Under the pieces are notes generated by a model. It ran no database searches. It saw only the letters and a program-made list of their open reading frames with translations, and was not told where the DNA came from. The translations under genes and the position numbers were made by a program. 17,636 nucleotides of DNA from Intestinibacillus sp050255995 (lineage in GTDB: Bacteria; Bacillota; Clostridia; Oscillospirales; Butyricicoccaceae): assembly GCA_050255995.1 (NCBI GenBank), contig JBFWIM010000027.1, positions 1 through 17,636 on the forward strand, given 5' to 3'. This document shows, piece by piece, positions 1-7,416 of this stretch (position 1 is the first letter of the stretch; each line of letters begins with the position of its first letter).

Positions 1-21
1 CAATATTGAAATTTTGTTCAT

Positions 22-42
22 TTCATATATTTTATATATGAA
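22..42. repeat. Perfect AT-rich palindrome upstream of the SorC regulator
   Basis: The arms TTCATATAT (22-30) and ATATATGAA (34-42) are perfect inverted repeats around TTT. The site lies about 95 bp upstream of the -35 box of the regulator promoter. It shares the outer TTCAT/ATGAA bases with the 167-185 operator, but with wider spacing. It could be a distal operator, or part of the promoter region of a gene to the left of the window. An AT-rich chance palindrome is also possible. Confidence 0.35.
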
Positions 43-137
43 TAGATTGTATTTTAAAATATACGCTTTGTCAATCCCTGTTTGCATTTCTGCAATACTT
101 TTTATTCATATAACTTGCGTAAGAGCGAAAGTTCTAT

Positions 138-165
138 TTGACAATCCCAACCATCGTGCTATAAT
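138..165 (+). promoter_or_regulatory. Sigma-A promoter of the SorC-family regulator
   Basis: A perfect -35 TTGACA (138-143) and a perfect -10 TATAAT (160-165) are separated by 16 bp, with an extended -10 TG just upstream. Transcription would start near 172, inside the palindrome at 167-185. That arrangement fits repression by the gene's own product. Confidence 0.85.
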
Positions 166-166
166 T

Positions 167-185
167 ATGTTCATGATATGAACAT
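167..185. promoter_or_regulatory. Probable operator of the SorC-family regulator
   Basis: ATGTTCATGATATGAACAT is a perfect inverted repeat with 8-bp arms around GAT. It begins one base after the -10 box and covers the expected transcription start, which is a classic repressor position. SorC/DeoR-type regulators commonly bind near their own promoter, so autorepression by the 216-1166 product relieved by a phosphorylated sugar is the simplest reading. The binding protein is inferred. A further TTCACA half-site follows at 189-194. Confidence 0.65.
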
Positions 186-215
186 CTGTTCACACTTCAA
201 AAGGAGTACGTTTAT

Positions 216-1166
216 ATGGATACACGCGAGGATCTTCTTGTACGCGTCGCCGAACTCTATTATCAGCAGGGACTAAGCCAGCAGGAAGTTGGGCAAATTA
301 CAAACCTTTCCCGCCCCACGGTGTCGCGCTTGCTGGATGAAGCGAGGGAAACCGGCGTCGTAGAAATCATCGTACACAGTCCCGTTCTGAAAAACCCGCA
401 ACTCTCCTATGCCATCCGCACCACCTTCGGCCTGCGCGACGCCATTGTAATCGCCGGAAACCACGAATACGACAAAGCCCTGCGCCGCTGCGCGGAGGCC
501 GCGGCCAATCTGCTCAGTACCGTGCTGGACAACAACCAGACGCTCGGCATTTCATGGGGCAAACCGCTGCAATATCTTTGCGACGCCATGAAGCCCCGCA
601 GCTATTATAATCTGAACGTTGTACAGATGGCGGGGTGTCTCGGCACCGGAAATCCGCATTTCGACGGGCTGGAGCTGGCGCTAGAGATCTCAAAGAAGCT
701 GGACGGCACATATTCCAATATTTACGCCCCGGTATATGTGGACAACAAGTTGGTATATCAGCACCTGATTGCCGAACCGCAGATTGAAACCACACTCAAA
801 AAAGCACTCACCACGGATGTCATCGTCACTGGGGTGGGATCGCTCCAGGATCCCGCTTCCACACTGCAAATGGCAGGGTACTATACGGATAAGCAGCGTA
901 TGGAAATGCTTGGAATGGGCGCGGTCGGCCACCTGCTTGCGCGGATGTTTGATAAGGACGGCCAAGAGATTCCAATACCCGGCCGTTATACCATTTCCGC
1001 CCCGCTTGACGCCATGCATCACGCAGGGTGGTCAATCGGTATTACCGCGTCCGCAATGAAGGCCGAAGCCGTGCTTGGCGCGCTGCATGGCAAATACCTG
1101 AACGCGCTTGTCATCGACGAAACGCTCGCATACCGGTTGCTGGAACTGGCCGGCGTATCCATCTGA
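216..1166 (+). CDS. SorC-family (sugar-binding domain) transcriptional regulator
   Basis: This 316-residue cytoplasmic DNA-binding regulator has the usual SorC-family length. Residues 1-50 form a helix-turn-helix in which LSQQEVGQITNLSRPTVSRL is the recognition unit. Residues about 55-316 form the sugar-phosphate-binding effector domain, including the GVGSLQ loop and the GAVGHLLARMFD segment. Family members sense phosphorylated sugars and control neighbouring carbohydrate operons. The ATG follows AAAGGAG with a 9-base spacer. The gene has its own consensus promoter with an overlapping palindrome, suggesting autoregulation, and its own terminator. Probable targets are the dehydrogenase at 1252-2298 and the transketolase operon at 2606-5916. 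The effector cannot be read from sequence. The family call is firm. Confidence 0.92.
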   Translation: MDTREDLLVRVAELYYQQGLSQQEVGQITNLSRPTVSRLLDEARETGVVEIIVHSPVLKNPQLSYAIRTTFGLRDAIVIAGNHEYDKALRRCAEAAANLLSTVLDNNQTLGISWGKPLQYLCDAMKPRSYYNLNVVQMAGCLGTGNPHFDGLELALEISKKLDGTYSNIYAPVYVDNKLVYQHLIAEPQIETTLKKALTTDVIVTGVGSLQDPASTLQMAGYYTDKQRMEMLGMGAVGHLLARMFDKDGQEIPIPGRYTISAPLDAMHHAGWSIGITASAMKAEAVLGALHGKYLNALVIDETLAYRLLELAGVSI

Positions 1167-1187
1167 AGAGCGCCACGACGCCCACCG

Positions 1188-1217
1188 AACGACGGAGGAA
1201 TTCCTCCGTCGTTTTTT
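1188..1217 (+). terminator. Intrinsic terminator of the SorC regulator gene
   Basis: A perfect 26-base palindrome (AACGACGGAGGAA, 1188-1200; TTCCTCCGTCGTT, 1201-1213) runs into a T tract ending at 1217. It lies 21 bases after the regulator stop codon, in the gap shared with the convergent dehydrogenase gene. Confidence 0.92.
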
Positions 1218-1251
1218 ATTTGACTGGATGCACAACATTCCAAAGCTCTGT

Positions 1252-2298
1252 TTATTTCAGCGTGGCGTCGCAGCAGATCACGCCTTTTGCGCCTTCACCG
1301 CGTATCATTTTTTCAAACGCCTCCCGCCAGTCCTCCAGCGGAACGATTGTCGTCACAATTTTTTCCGGAACAACAGTGCCATCCGCCATCAGCGCAATGG
1401 ACGTGACCCAGGAACTTGGTTTTTGGCTTCGGGAACCGATGTATTCAATCTCCTTGTGCAAAATTAAGTCGGTTGCGATGGTCTCTCTGGGCTGCGGGAA
1501 CACGCCCATTTGAATGACACGGCCTTTGCGGCGGACAATTTCCAGAGCTTTATTCAGTGCCGGAACCGCACCGGAGCACTCAAAGCACTTGTGTGCGCCA
1601 ACACCGTCGGTCAGATCCATAACAATCTTCGCGAGATCTTCTTTTGTCTGATCCACTGTCCGGTCCACGCCGAAAGTACGTGCGATTGTAAACCGCTCTT
1701 CATCGTTGCTGAGGCCGGCGACTATGACGGTTGCGCCCCGCGCCTTTGCTACCTGTGCCAGCAACAGTCCGATAGCGCCCGCACCAAACACGACAATGAC
1801 TTCGCCCGGCTGCACATCGCCCTTTTCAATGCTTGCATGCACACCGCAGGCCAGCGGTTCGGTCAGCGCCGCACTCAACAGGCTCACGCTCGGAGGCAGG
1901 ATATGCACGCTCTCTTCCCTGCTTATCAGGTACTCGGCCATTGAACCATTGATCTGTGTGCCCAGCCCCTGACGGTGACTGCACAGATTGTAATCGCGGC
2001 TCCTGCAATACGGGCAAACGCCGCAGGTCGCAAATGTGGTTTCGCTGGTCACCCGGTCGCCCACCTTTACTTTCTTAACCTCCGGCCCCACCTCCGTAAC
2101 AACTCCGGAAAATTCATGTCCCAACACCACGGGAGGCTTTGTACTCGCGTAGGTTCCCTTAAACGCGTGTAAATCCGTGCCGCATATACCCGAATATGCA
2201 ATTTTAATTTTCACTAAATCCCGCTCCGCTTTCGGTTCCGGAATATCCGTGTATACCATATGGTCATAGCCACTCTCGGTTTTTACAACAGCTTTCAT
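1252..2298 (-). CDS. Zinc-dependent medium-chain dehydrogenase (sorbitol/threonine dehydrogenase type)
   Basis: This 348-residue NAD(P)-dependent alcohol dehydrogenase is of the medium-chain zinc family. It has the catalytic-zinc segment GICGTD (Cys39), the GHE motif (His61-Glu62), the structural-zinc cysteines 92, 95, 98 and 106, and the Rossmann motif GAGAIG (172-177). Such enzymes oxidise a secondary hydroxyl of a polyol or sugar to a ketone. The start chosen is the internal ATG at 2298, because GGAGG lies 9 bases upstream. An eight-residue upstream extension (from 2322) has no comparable SD. The gene is divergent from the transketolase operon and convergent with the SorC regulator. Its likely job is to make a ketose for that pathway. 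Substrate is unknown; L-threonine, sorbitol and butanediol dehydrogenases share these motifs. Confidence 0.9.
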   Translation of the reverse strand: MKAVVKTESGYDHMVYTDIPEPKAERDLVKIKIAYSGICGTDLHAFKGTYASTKPPVVLGHEFSGVVTEVGPEVKKVKVGDRVTSETTFATCGVCPYCRSRDYNLCSHRQGLGTQINGSMAEYLISREESVHILPPSVSLLSAALTEPLACGVHASIEKGDVQPGEVIVVFGAGAIGLLLAQVAKARGATVIVAGLSNDEERFTIARTFGVDRTVDQTKEDLAKIVMDLTDGVGAHKCFECSGAVPALNKALEIVRRKGRVIQMGVFPQPRETIATDLILHKEIEYIGSRSQKPSSWVTSIALMADGTVVPEKIVTTIVPLEDWREAFEKMIRGEGAKGVICCDATLK

Positions 2299-2383
2299 AC
2301 TTTGACGCCTCCGCAAGAACATTTGATCATATATAAGAAATTATGTCTATTCCCATTGTTTAATCCCCTCACTGATTTTCTTC

Positions 2384-2412
2384 ATTGTATTGCATACTTG
2401 TTGGCAAGTCAA
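2384..2412 (-). promoter_or_regulatory. Promoter of the zinc-dependent dehydrogenase gene
   Basis: On the minus strand a -35 TTGACT (2407-2412) and -10 TACAAT (2384-2389) are separated by 17 bp. The leader would be about 78 bases. A TTCACAA half-site (2440-2446) lies upstream and matches one arm of the 2516-2535 palindrome. The 2299-2605 gap thus carries two divergent promoters and at least one operator-like site; I see no other element in it. Confidence 0.7.
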
Positions 2413-2498
2413 GCACACCTTATCTTATATTTGTTGTTTTTCACAAATTGCATAGATATTTTCATTTCTATTTATTCATATTGCATTTCTTTATTCGA

Positions 2499-2527
2499 TT
2501 GACATTTGTTCTGTATTGTGAAATAAT
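2499..2527 (+). promoter_or_regulatory. Promoter of the transketolase operon
   Basis: A perfect -35 TTGACA (2499-2504) lies 17 bp from a -10 AATAAT (2522-2527, 5 of 6 consensus bases). The leader to the ATG at 2606 is about 70 bases. The -10 box lies inside the inverted repeat at 2516-2535, so a bound repressor would block RNA polymerase. Confidence 0.75.
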
Positions 2528-2535
2528 ATTCACAA
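2516..2535. promoter_or_regulatory. Operator-like inverted repeat over the transketolase -10 box
   Basis: TTGTGAAATAATATTCACAA has perfect 7-bp arms (TTGTGAA/TTCACAA) around six bases. The arms are those of Rex (redox repressor) sites, but Rex sites usually have a four-base centre, so this is two bases too long. It is also two bases too long for a CRP-type site. It may instead be a second site for the SorC regulator, which shares a TTCACA half-site at 189-194. Confidence 0.6.
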
Positions 2536-2605
2536 CATACCGAATGCCGATATGTTCCATTCAATCTGCCCGGAATACGCTTATCGGAAAGGAGCACAAA
2601 ATACT

Positions 2606-3511
2606 ATGTCGGATAAAATTTATTCCCCGGAGGCGACCCAGCAGGTGGCGGACAGCATACGTAAACAAATTCTTGGAATTGCCCTCAAAACGGGCGGATG
2701 CTATCTCGCACAGGCCTGCTCTTCCGCAGAAATCGTTGCCAGTCTGTATACGCAGATTATGAACCTCGGTCCCTCTGCCGGAGCCTGGGAGCCCATCCCC
2801 TTTCCGGGCGTTCCCGGGCCTGATAATATGAATTATCAGAGAGGCGCCTCCTACAATGGCGAGCCCGCGCCTGACAGGGATCGCTTCTTTGTTTCGTGCT
2901 GCCACTATGCTTCCGTTATTTACTGCGCGTTGGCCGCCACCGGCCGCATCAGTCCGGACTGCATGGATAAATTCAATGTTGACGGGTGGAACATGGAGAT
3001 GATCGGCGCAGAACATTCCCCGGGCTTTGAAAACACCGCCGGTTCCCTTGGACAGACGGTATCTATTGCAGCCGGCACTGCCCATGCACGCAAAATCAAG
3101 GGAGAAACCGGCAATGTCTACTGCATGCTCGGTGACGGCGAACTGCAGGAAGGCCAGCTTTGGGAATGCATCCAGGCCGCGGGCTACTATAAGCTGGATA
3201 ACTTTGTCATCTTTATTGACGCAAACGGGCAGCAGGTCGAAGGCGCGATCGAGGATCAGATGTCCATTGAGCCGCTGACCGACCGTTTTACTTCCTTCGG
3301 CGCGGTCTGTGTCACCTGCGACGGCCATTCGATCCGTGAACTGATGGAGGCCGCCAAAACGCCGCACCCCGGCAAACCACTCGTGGTCATCTGCAAAACC
3401 CGCGGCACCACCGGCGTGCCTCCGCTCGAGAAGCGCTGGCCGATGCTTCATTTTGTCCGCATAAGCGCGAACGAGCGCGAGGAATTTCAACGGATTTACG
3501 ACCAGATGTGA
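2606..3511 (+). CDS. Transketolase, N-terminal (pyrophosphate-binding) subunit
   Basis: This 301-residue subunit is the TPP pyrophosphate/magnesium-binding half of a split transketolase. It carries GDGELQEGQ (176-184) and the downstream Asn of the magnesium motif (DANGQ, Asn207). It should work only with the next gene product to move two-carbon ketol units between sugar phosphates in the cytoplasm. The start ATG at 2606 follows AAAGGAG; an 18-residue upstream extension is unlikely. Two oddities stand out. About 25 extra residues (roughly 60-88, proline/glycine/asparagine-rich) precede DRDRFF, and the usual SKGH-like segment reads SCCH, keeping the histidine. These hint at a non-standard substrate such as a branched or short-chain ketose phosphate. 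It is the first gene of a four-gene operon. The family is certain; the substrate is not. Confidence 0.9.
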   Translation: MSDKIYSPEATQQVADSIRKQILGIALKTGGCYLAQACSSAEIVASLYTQIMNLGPSAGAWEPIPFPGVPGPDNMNYQRGASYNGEPAPDRDRFFVSCCHYASVIYCALAATGRISPDCMDKFNVDGWNMEMIGAEHSPGFENTAGSLGQTVSIAAGTAHARKIKGETGNVYCMLGDGELQEGQLWECIQAAGYYKLDNFVIFIDANGQQVEGAIEDQMSIEPLTDRFTSFGAVCVTCDGHSIRELMEAAKTPHPGKPLVVICKTRGTTGVPPLEKRWPMLHFVRISANEREEFQRIYDQM

Positions 3512-3527
3512 GAAAGAGGTGTTCTGA

Positions 3528-4514
3528 ATGAAAATCGAAGTCAATACCCACGAAAAAAATATGCTTCGCTTTGCGGCAGAGCATCCCGAGGTTTATGTGA
3601 TGTCGGCCGATCTCGGCAGCTCCTGCGAAGTCAAACAGTTCCGTGCAGCCTACCCGGAGCGCTATCTGACGATGGGTATCGCCGAACAGAACATGTGCTC
3701 CTGGGCGGCAGCGTTGGCAAGGGAGGGCTTTCGTCCTTTTCTGCATACGTTCGCTGTTTTCCTGTATCGCCGCATCCTCGATCAGCTGGAAATGAGTGTG
3801 GCTTATCCTAACCTGCCCGTCGTTTTTGTCGGTTTTGTTCCGGGCATTACCACTCCGGGCGGCGTGACGCACCAGTCCATCAATGACGTTGCCGTGCTGC
3901 GCTCCGTGCCCAACATGGCGATTTTTGATATCGGCGACGCAACCGAGATTGAGGGTGTTCTCGATCTGGCTTATAATTTCAACGGCCCCGTCTACATCCG
4001 CATGCTCCGTAAGGAGGTGCCCCGCCTGTTCCCGGCGAACGAGCCGATGCAGTTCAACCGTGCCCGTGTGCTTTCCGAAGGCACGGATGTGGTTCTGCTG
4101 TCCTCCTCCATCTGCACCGAGGAGGCCATGCGCGCGACCGCCGTGCTGAAAGAACACGGCCTGTCCATCCAGCATATGCATGTGTCCACGCTCAAGCCGT
4201 TCACCGACCCCACCATTGTCGAAGCCATCCGCAAGTCCAAATACGGCGTTGTCACCATTGAAAATCACTATAACATCGGCGGTCTCGGTTCCGCTGTCGC
4301 TGATGTGATCGCGGAAAACGGTTTGGGCAAACGGCTTGTCAAGATCGGCCTGAACAGCTATCCGCACGGTGCGTCCAAGATGTATCTGATGAAAAAGTAC
4401 GGCATTGACGCCATGCATCTGGTCGCCGCCGTCGAGGACCTGACCGGAGAAAAACTCAGCATCGCGGAGCAGGATCTTGCAGATGTCCGCTTTGTCGATT
4501 TTCTGGAGGTTTGA
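3528..4514 (+). CDS. Transketolase, C-terminal (pyrimidine-binding) subunit
   Basis: This 328-residue partner of the preceding subunit begins 16 bases after its stop and completes the TPP site. GIAEQNM (50-56) carries the catalytic Glu53 that protonates the cofactor. The HTFAVFLYRR segment (73-82) and GGVTHQSINDVAVLRSVPNM (111-130) are typical of transketolase pyrimidine domains. The C-terminal third is the transketolase C domain. The two subunits add up to about 629 residues, close to a fused transketolase. Split forms occur in many Firmicutes, both as housekeeping enzymes and in catabolic operons (for example apulose-4-phosphate transketolase in apiose use). The placement beside a SorC regulator favours a catabolic role. 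SD AAGAGGT precedes the ATG. Confidence 0.92.
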   Translation: MKIEVNTHEKNMLRFAAEHPEVYVMSADLGSSCEVKQFRAAYPERYLTMGIAEQNMCSWAAALAREGFRPFLHTFAVFLYRRILDQLEMSVAYPNLPVVFVGFVPGITTPGGVTHQSINDVAVLRSVPNMAIFDIGDATEIEGVLDLAYNFNGPVYIRMLRKEVPRLFPANEPMQFNRARVLSEGTDVVLLSSSICTEEAMRATAVLKEHGLSIQHMHVSTLKPFTDPTIVEAIRKSKYGVVTIENHYNIGGLGSAVADVIAENGLGKRLVKIGLNSYPHGASKMYLMKKYGIDAMHLVAAVEDLTGEKLSIAEQDLADVRFVDFLEV

Positions 4515-4517
4515 TTC

Positions 4518-5192
4518 ATGCCTTCTGCCAACGCGCGGTTTAAGGGCTGCATTTTCGACCTCGATGGTACTCTTTTGTACACGCTGCCGACCATCCACTA
4601 TTACTGTAACCGCTCGCTGGCTCATTTTGGGCTTCACAGCATCACGTTGCAGGAATGTCAGGATCTTTGCCGCCTGTCTATCGCGCATTTCTATCAAAGG
4701 CTGCTGCAGCTCGGCGGCTGCCCGGAGGATGCGGTACCGTCGCTTCACCCGCTGATCCGCGACTACGACTGCGAAAGCTATCTGCAGGATTTCACCTATC
4801 TGACCGAGCCTTATCCCGGCATATCGGAAACGCTGCGGACACTCAGGGCGCGCGGGATACGCACCGGCGTGCTGACCAACAAGCCCAATGAGATTGCACA
4901 GTCGCTCGTACGTTCCTTTTTCAGTGAATTGATTGAGGTTTGCGTCGGCCAGACACCGGAGAGCATTTCCAAGCCGGATCCCCGCTCCATGGACGGCATC
5001 TGTCAGGGGCTTTCACTCTCCAGCGGGGAACTCGTCTATGTTGGCGACACCGACGTCGACATGCGCACGGCCATCAACACGGGTACGTTCGCGGTAGCGG
5101 CCGCCTGGGGCTATCAGCCGCGGCAGACGCTGGAGGCGTTTCGCCCGGGTTTTATCGCCGATGCGCCTCAGGATATCCTCACACTGTTTTAA
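4518..5192 (+). CDS. HAD-superfamily phosphatase, phosphoglycolate-phosphatase type
   Basis: This 224-residue HAD hydrolase carries all four family motifs: FDLDGT (nucleophile Asp14 and acid Asp16), LTNK (Thr120-Asn121), Lys152 in SKPDP, and GDTDVD (Asp177 and following). The alpha-helical cap inserted after motif I is of the Gph type. Such enzymes hydrolyse small phosphoesters such as phosphoglycolate or sugar phosphates. The gene starts three bases after the transketolase stop, with GGAGG inside the end of that gene, so the two are translationally linked. Its position suggests it removes phosphate from a pathway intermediate or from a toxic by-product of the transketolase or aldolase. The exact substrate is unknown. 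Confidence 0.88.
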   Translation: MPSANARFKGCIFDLDGTLLYTLPTIHYYCNRSLAHFGLHSITLQECQDLCRLSIAHFYQRLLQLGGCPEDAVPSLHPLIRDYDCESYLQDFTYLTEPYPGISETLRTLRARGIRTGVLTNKPNEIAQSLVRSFFSELIEVCVGQTPESISKPDPRSMDGICQGLSLSSGELVYVGDTDVDMRTAINTGTFAVAAAWGYQPRQTLEAFRPGFIADAPQDILTLF

Positions 5193-5235
5193 ACCGTAAT
5201 CCCTGCAAAATGAACCTTTTCAGGAGGGAAAGACG

Positions 5236-5916
5236 ATGTTTTTAGAAGAAAAAAAAGAAATCATCAAGGGCGGCATTAAACTGGACCGCTATGGTCTGAT
5301 CGCGCTTTCCGGCGGCAATCTCTCCGCGAGAATGCCCAGCGGCGAAATCCTCGTAACGCCTTCCGGCATGATCTATGAGGACATGGAGCCCGATGATGTG
5401 CTGGTGATGGATCTGGACGGCAAAATTCTCGAAGGCACACGCAAACCGTCCTCGGATACAGAGGCAATACTGTACATTTTTCAGCACCGGCCGGACGTCA
5501 ACGCTGTTATCCATACCCATCAGCCTTATGCGACAGCGGTCGGCCTGATCGAAAAGAACACCTTCCGCGTCAACCTGACGACCCTTGCCAATGCGGCCGG
5601 CGGCAACGTCCCGATCACGCCCTTCTCCGCGGCAGGCTCGATCGACATGGGCATCGACACCGTAAAATATATCGGCGACAGCCTTGCGGTCATTCTTGCG
5701 CACCATGGCGTAATGACGATCGGCAAGGATCTCAAGCAGGCGCTGTACGCCGCGGTATACATGGAAGAGGCGGCCAAGTGCTATCTGGCTGCGGCGGCCG
5801 TCGGCCCCACCAAGCAGATGAGCGAGGCGCAGATCCAGCAGGCCGTCGACGTATTCAAATACTATGGACAGGGCACCCCCACCATTCCCAAGGAACTTAC
5901 CGAACGCCTCGGCTGA
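5236..5916 (+). CDS. Class II aldolase/adducin-family protein (fuculose-phosphate aldolase type)
   Basis: This 226-residue zinc enzyme is of the class II aldolase/adducin family, which includes L-fuculose-1-phosphate aldolase, L-ribulose-5-phosphate 4-epimerase and 3-oxo-tetronate-4-phosphate decarboxylase. It has the phosphate-binding loops SGGNLSAR (25-32) and VTPSGMIYE (40-48), the catalytic acid Glu76 in DTEAIL, and zinc ligands His93 and His95 (HTH) plus a histidine of LAHHG (156-157). It is the last gene of the transketolase operon, 43 bases after the phosphatase, behind AGGAGG with an 8-base spacer, and is followed by a strong terminator. It probably makes or cleaves a ketose phosphate used by the transketolase. 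Aldolase, epimerase and decarboxylase activity cannot be told apart from motifs alone. Confidence 0.9.
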   Translation: MFLEEKKEIIKGGIKLDRYGLIALSGGNLSARMPSGEILVTPSGMIYEDMEPDDVLVMDLDGKILEGTRKPSSDTEAILYIFQHRPDVNAVIHTHQPYATAVGLIEKNTFRVNLTTLANAAGGNVPITPFSAAGSIDMGIDTVKYIGDSLAVILAHHGVMTIGKDLKQALYAAVYMEEAAKCYLAAAAVGPTKQMSEAQIQQAVDVFKYYGQGTPTIPKELTERLG

Positions 5917-5917
5917 T

Positions 5918-5973
5918 AAAAGAGCACCCCGTTTGTCATGCAGTCTTCCTGCAAACGAACGGGGTGCTCTTTT
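5918..5973. terminator. Bidirectional intrinsic terminator between convergent operons
   Basis: Arms of 19 bases (5918-5936 and 5955-5973) pair with a single G-T wobble: AAAAGAGCACCCCGTTTGT against ACGAACGGGGTGCTCTTTT. The stem begins with A4 and ends with T4, so it works in both directions. It serves the aldolase gene on the plus strand and the amidohydrolase gene on the minus strand. Confidence 0.93.
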
Positions 5974-6018
5974 AATACAAGGTGATGTACGCCCGAAAGT
6001 GTACGGGCGCGGTTCCGC

Positions 6019-7386
6019 TTAAACTTCCGGTGAGACGCGCGCGCCGCGTCCCTGTTCGCCTGTAATCGGAATACCGTCCTTTGCAACGACCTCACCGCGC
6101 AGCAGCGTCAGCACAGGACAACCTCGACCCTTGCAGCCGATAAAAGCAGAGACAGGATGCAGATACTGCAGCGAGGCTGCAGTGACCTCCCAGGGCTGTT
6201 CCGGATCCATCAGCGTCAGGTCAGCGTCCATACCGACGGCCAGGCTTCCCTTCCGGTGATCCAGCCCGAAAATCTGTGCAGGCCGCTGCGCCATGACGCG
6301 GGCCACGTGGGTCGGACTCTGGCGCCGCTGATGTACAAGCGCGTCGAAGAAGACCTGTGCCGTCGTCTGGATACCGCTCAGCCCGCCCCAGGCGTCAAAA
6401 AATCCGTTTTTACCGCTCTGTTTTTCCGCCGGCGCGCAGGGCGAATGGTCGGAACAAACGCAGTCGAGCGTGCCGTCGAGCACATAGCCCCATAGGCGTG
6501 CGGCATCCTCTGCGCGCCGCAGCGGGGGCGCACACTTGAAGACCGTCCCACCCTCCAGCACGTTGTGCTCGTCAAATACCAGATAATGCGGGCAGGTCTC
6601 GGCTGTGACGCGCACGCCGCGCGCCTTTGCCTGTCGGATGCGCTCCGCTACCTCAGGGTGCGACACATGGCAGATATGCACCCGCGCGCCCGCCTCCTCC
6701 GCCAGCGCCAGCACGGCCTCTACCGCGATGTGCTCCGCGCTCACAGGCCGCGCATCCAGAAAATCGCGGGCGCCGGCACGGCTCTCTGCAACAGCCCGCG
6801 CCTGCTCGCCCCGGATGATTGCATAGTCCTCACAATGCAGCCCGGCAAGGCCGTCAAACGCGGCAAGCGCGCCCAGGCTCTGGCGTATGTCGTAGGCGGT
6901 AACCGGCGTGTAGTCCGGGCTGACCGGAGCAAAAAACGCCTTAAAAGCGACAGCGCCCGCTTCGTGCATCTCTCGCAGGCGCCCGGTATTATCCGGCAGC
7001 ATCGCACCCCAGCAGGCGTAATCCACATAGGCTTTTCCTTGCAGATAGCGTTCCTTTTGCCGCAGGATGGCCGTGTCGCGCACCGCCGGCTCGTTTTGCA
7101 GCGGCATGTCGATTACGGTCGTCACGCCCCCAACTGCCGCCGCGCGGGTGCCGTGCGCAAAATCCTCACGCCAGGTGAAGCCGGGATCGTTCAGATGCAC
7201 ATGCGTATCGATAAATCCCGCATACAGCAGCTTTCCCTGCGCGTCCACCGCATCCCGAAACTCCGTTTCGCTGAAATGCCCGTCGCGGCGGATTTCCGCT
7301 ATCTTACCGTTTTGCATGCCAACCGCGCCGCGCGCCATAGAATCCGGCGTGACCAGTATTGCGTTTTGAATGACCCTGTCCAGCAT
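6019..7386 (-). CDS. allB: Allantoinase-type cyclic amidohydrolase
   Basis: This 455-residue metal-dependent amidohydrolase is of the dihydroorotase/allantoinase/hydantoinase group. It shows GFIDTHVH (His62, His64), the probable carboxylated lysine in AFKAFF (Lys149), metal histidines His184 (LHCED) and His240 (ICHVSHPE), and the catalytic Asp313 in SDHSPC. The segments TAETCPHYLVFDEH, FKCAPPLR and DAWGGLSGIQ resemble bacterial AllB more than dihydroorotase. Allantoinase opens the hydantoin ring of allantoin to allantoate. The start at 7386 follows a strong GGGGG-type SD with a 9-base spacer; the longer reading frame (to 7440) runs into an intergenic hairpin and is rejected. It is the second gene of a unit with a substrate-binding protein. 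No other ureide genes are in the window, so hydantoin or another cyclic amide remains possible. Confidence 0.82.
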   Translation of the reverse strand: MLDRVIQNAILVTPDSMARGAVGMQNGKIAEIRRDGHFSETEFRDAVDAQGKLLYAGFIDTHVHLNDPGFTWREDFAHGTRAAAVGGVTTVIDMPLQNEPAVRDTAILRQKERYLQGKAYVDYACWGAMLPDNTGRLREMHEAGAVAFKAFFAPVSPDYTPVTAYDIRQSLGALAAFDGLAGLHCEDYAIIRGEQARAVAESRAGARDFLDARPVSAEHIAVEAVLALAEEAGARVHICHVSHPEVAERIRQAKARGVRVTAETCPHYLVFDEHNVLEGGTVFKCAPPLRRAEDAARLWGYVLDGTLDCVCSDHSPCAPAEKQSGKNGFFDAWGGLSGIQTTAQVFFDALVHQRRQSPTHVARVMAQRPAQIFGLDHRKGSLAVGMDADLTLMDPEQPWEVTAASLQYLHPVSAFIGCKGRGCPVLTLLRGEVVAKDGIPITGEQGRGARVSPEV

Positions 7387-7416
7387 GTCGCATTGCCCCC
7401 TTTGAAACACAGCAGG

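Noticed and set aside
2516..2535. Canonical CRP or Rex site
   Set aside because: The half-sites fit, but the centre is two bases too long for either, so only an operator-like repeat is claimed.
3387..4748. 453-codon minus-strand open frame opposite the transketolase genes
   Set aside because: It is antisense to the complete, motif-bearing transketolase subunits and the phosphatase start, with no family resemblance and no promoter or terminator of its own.
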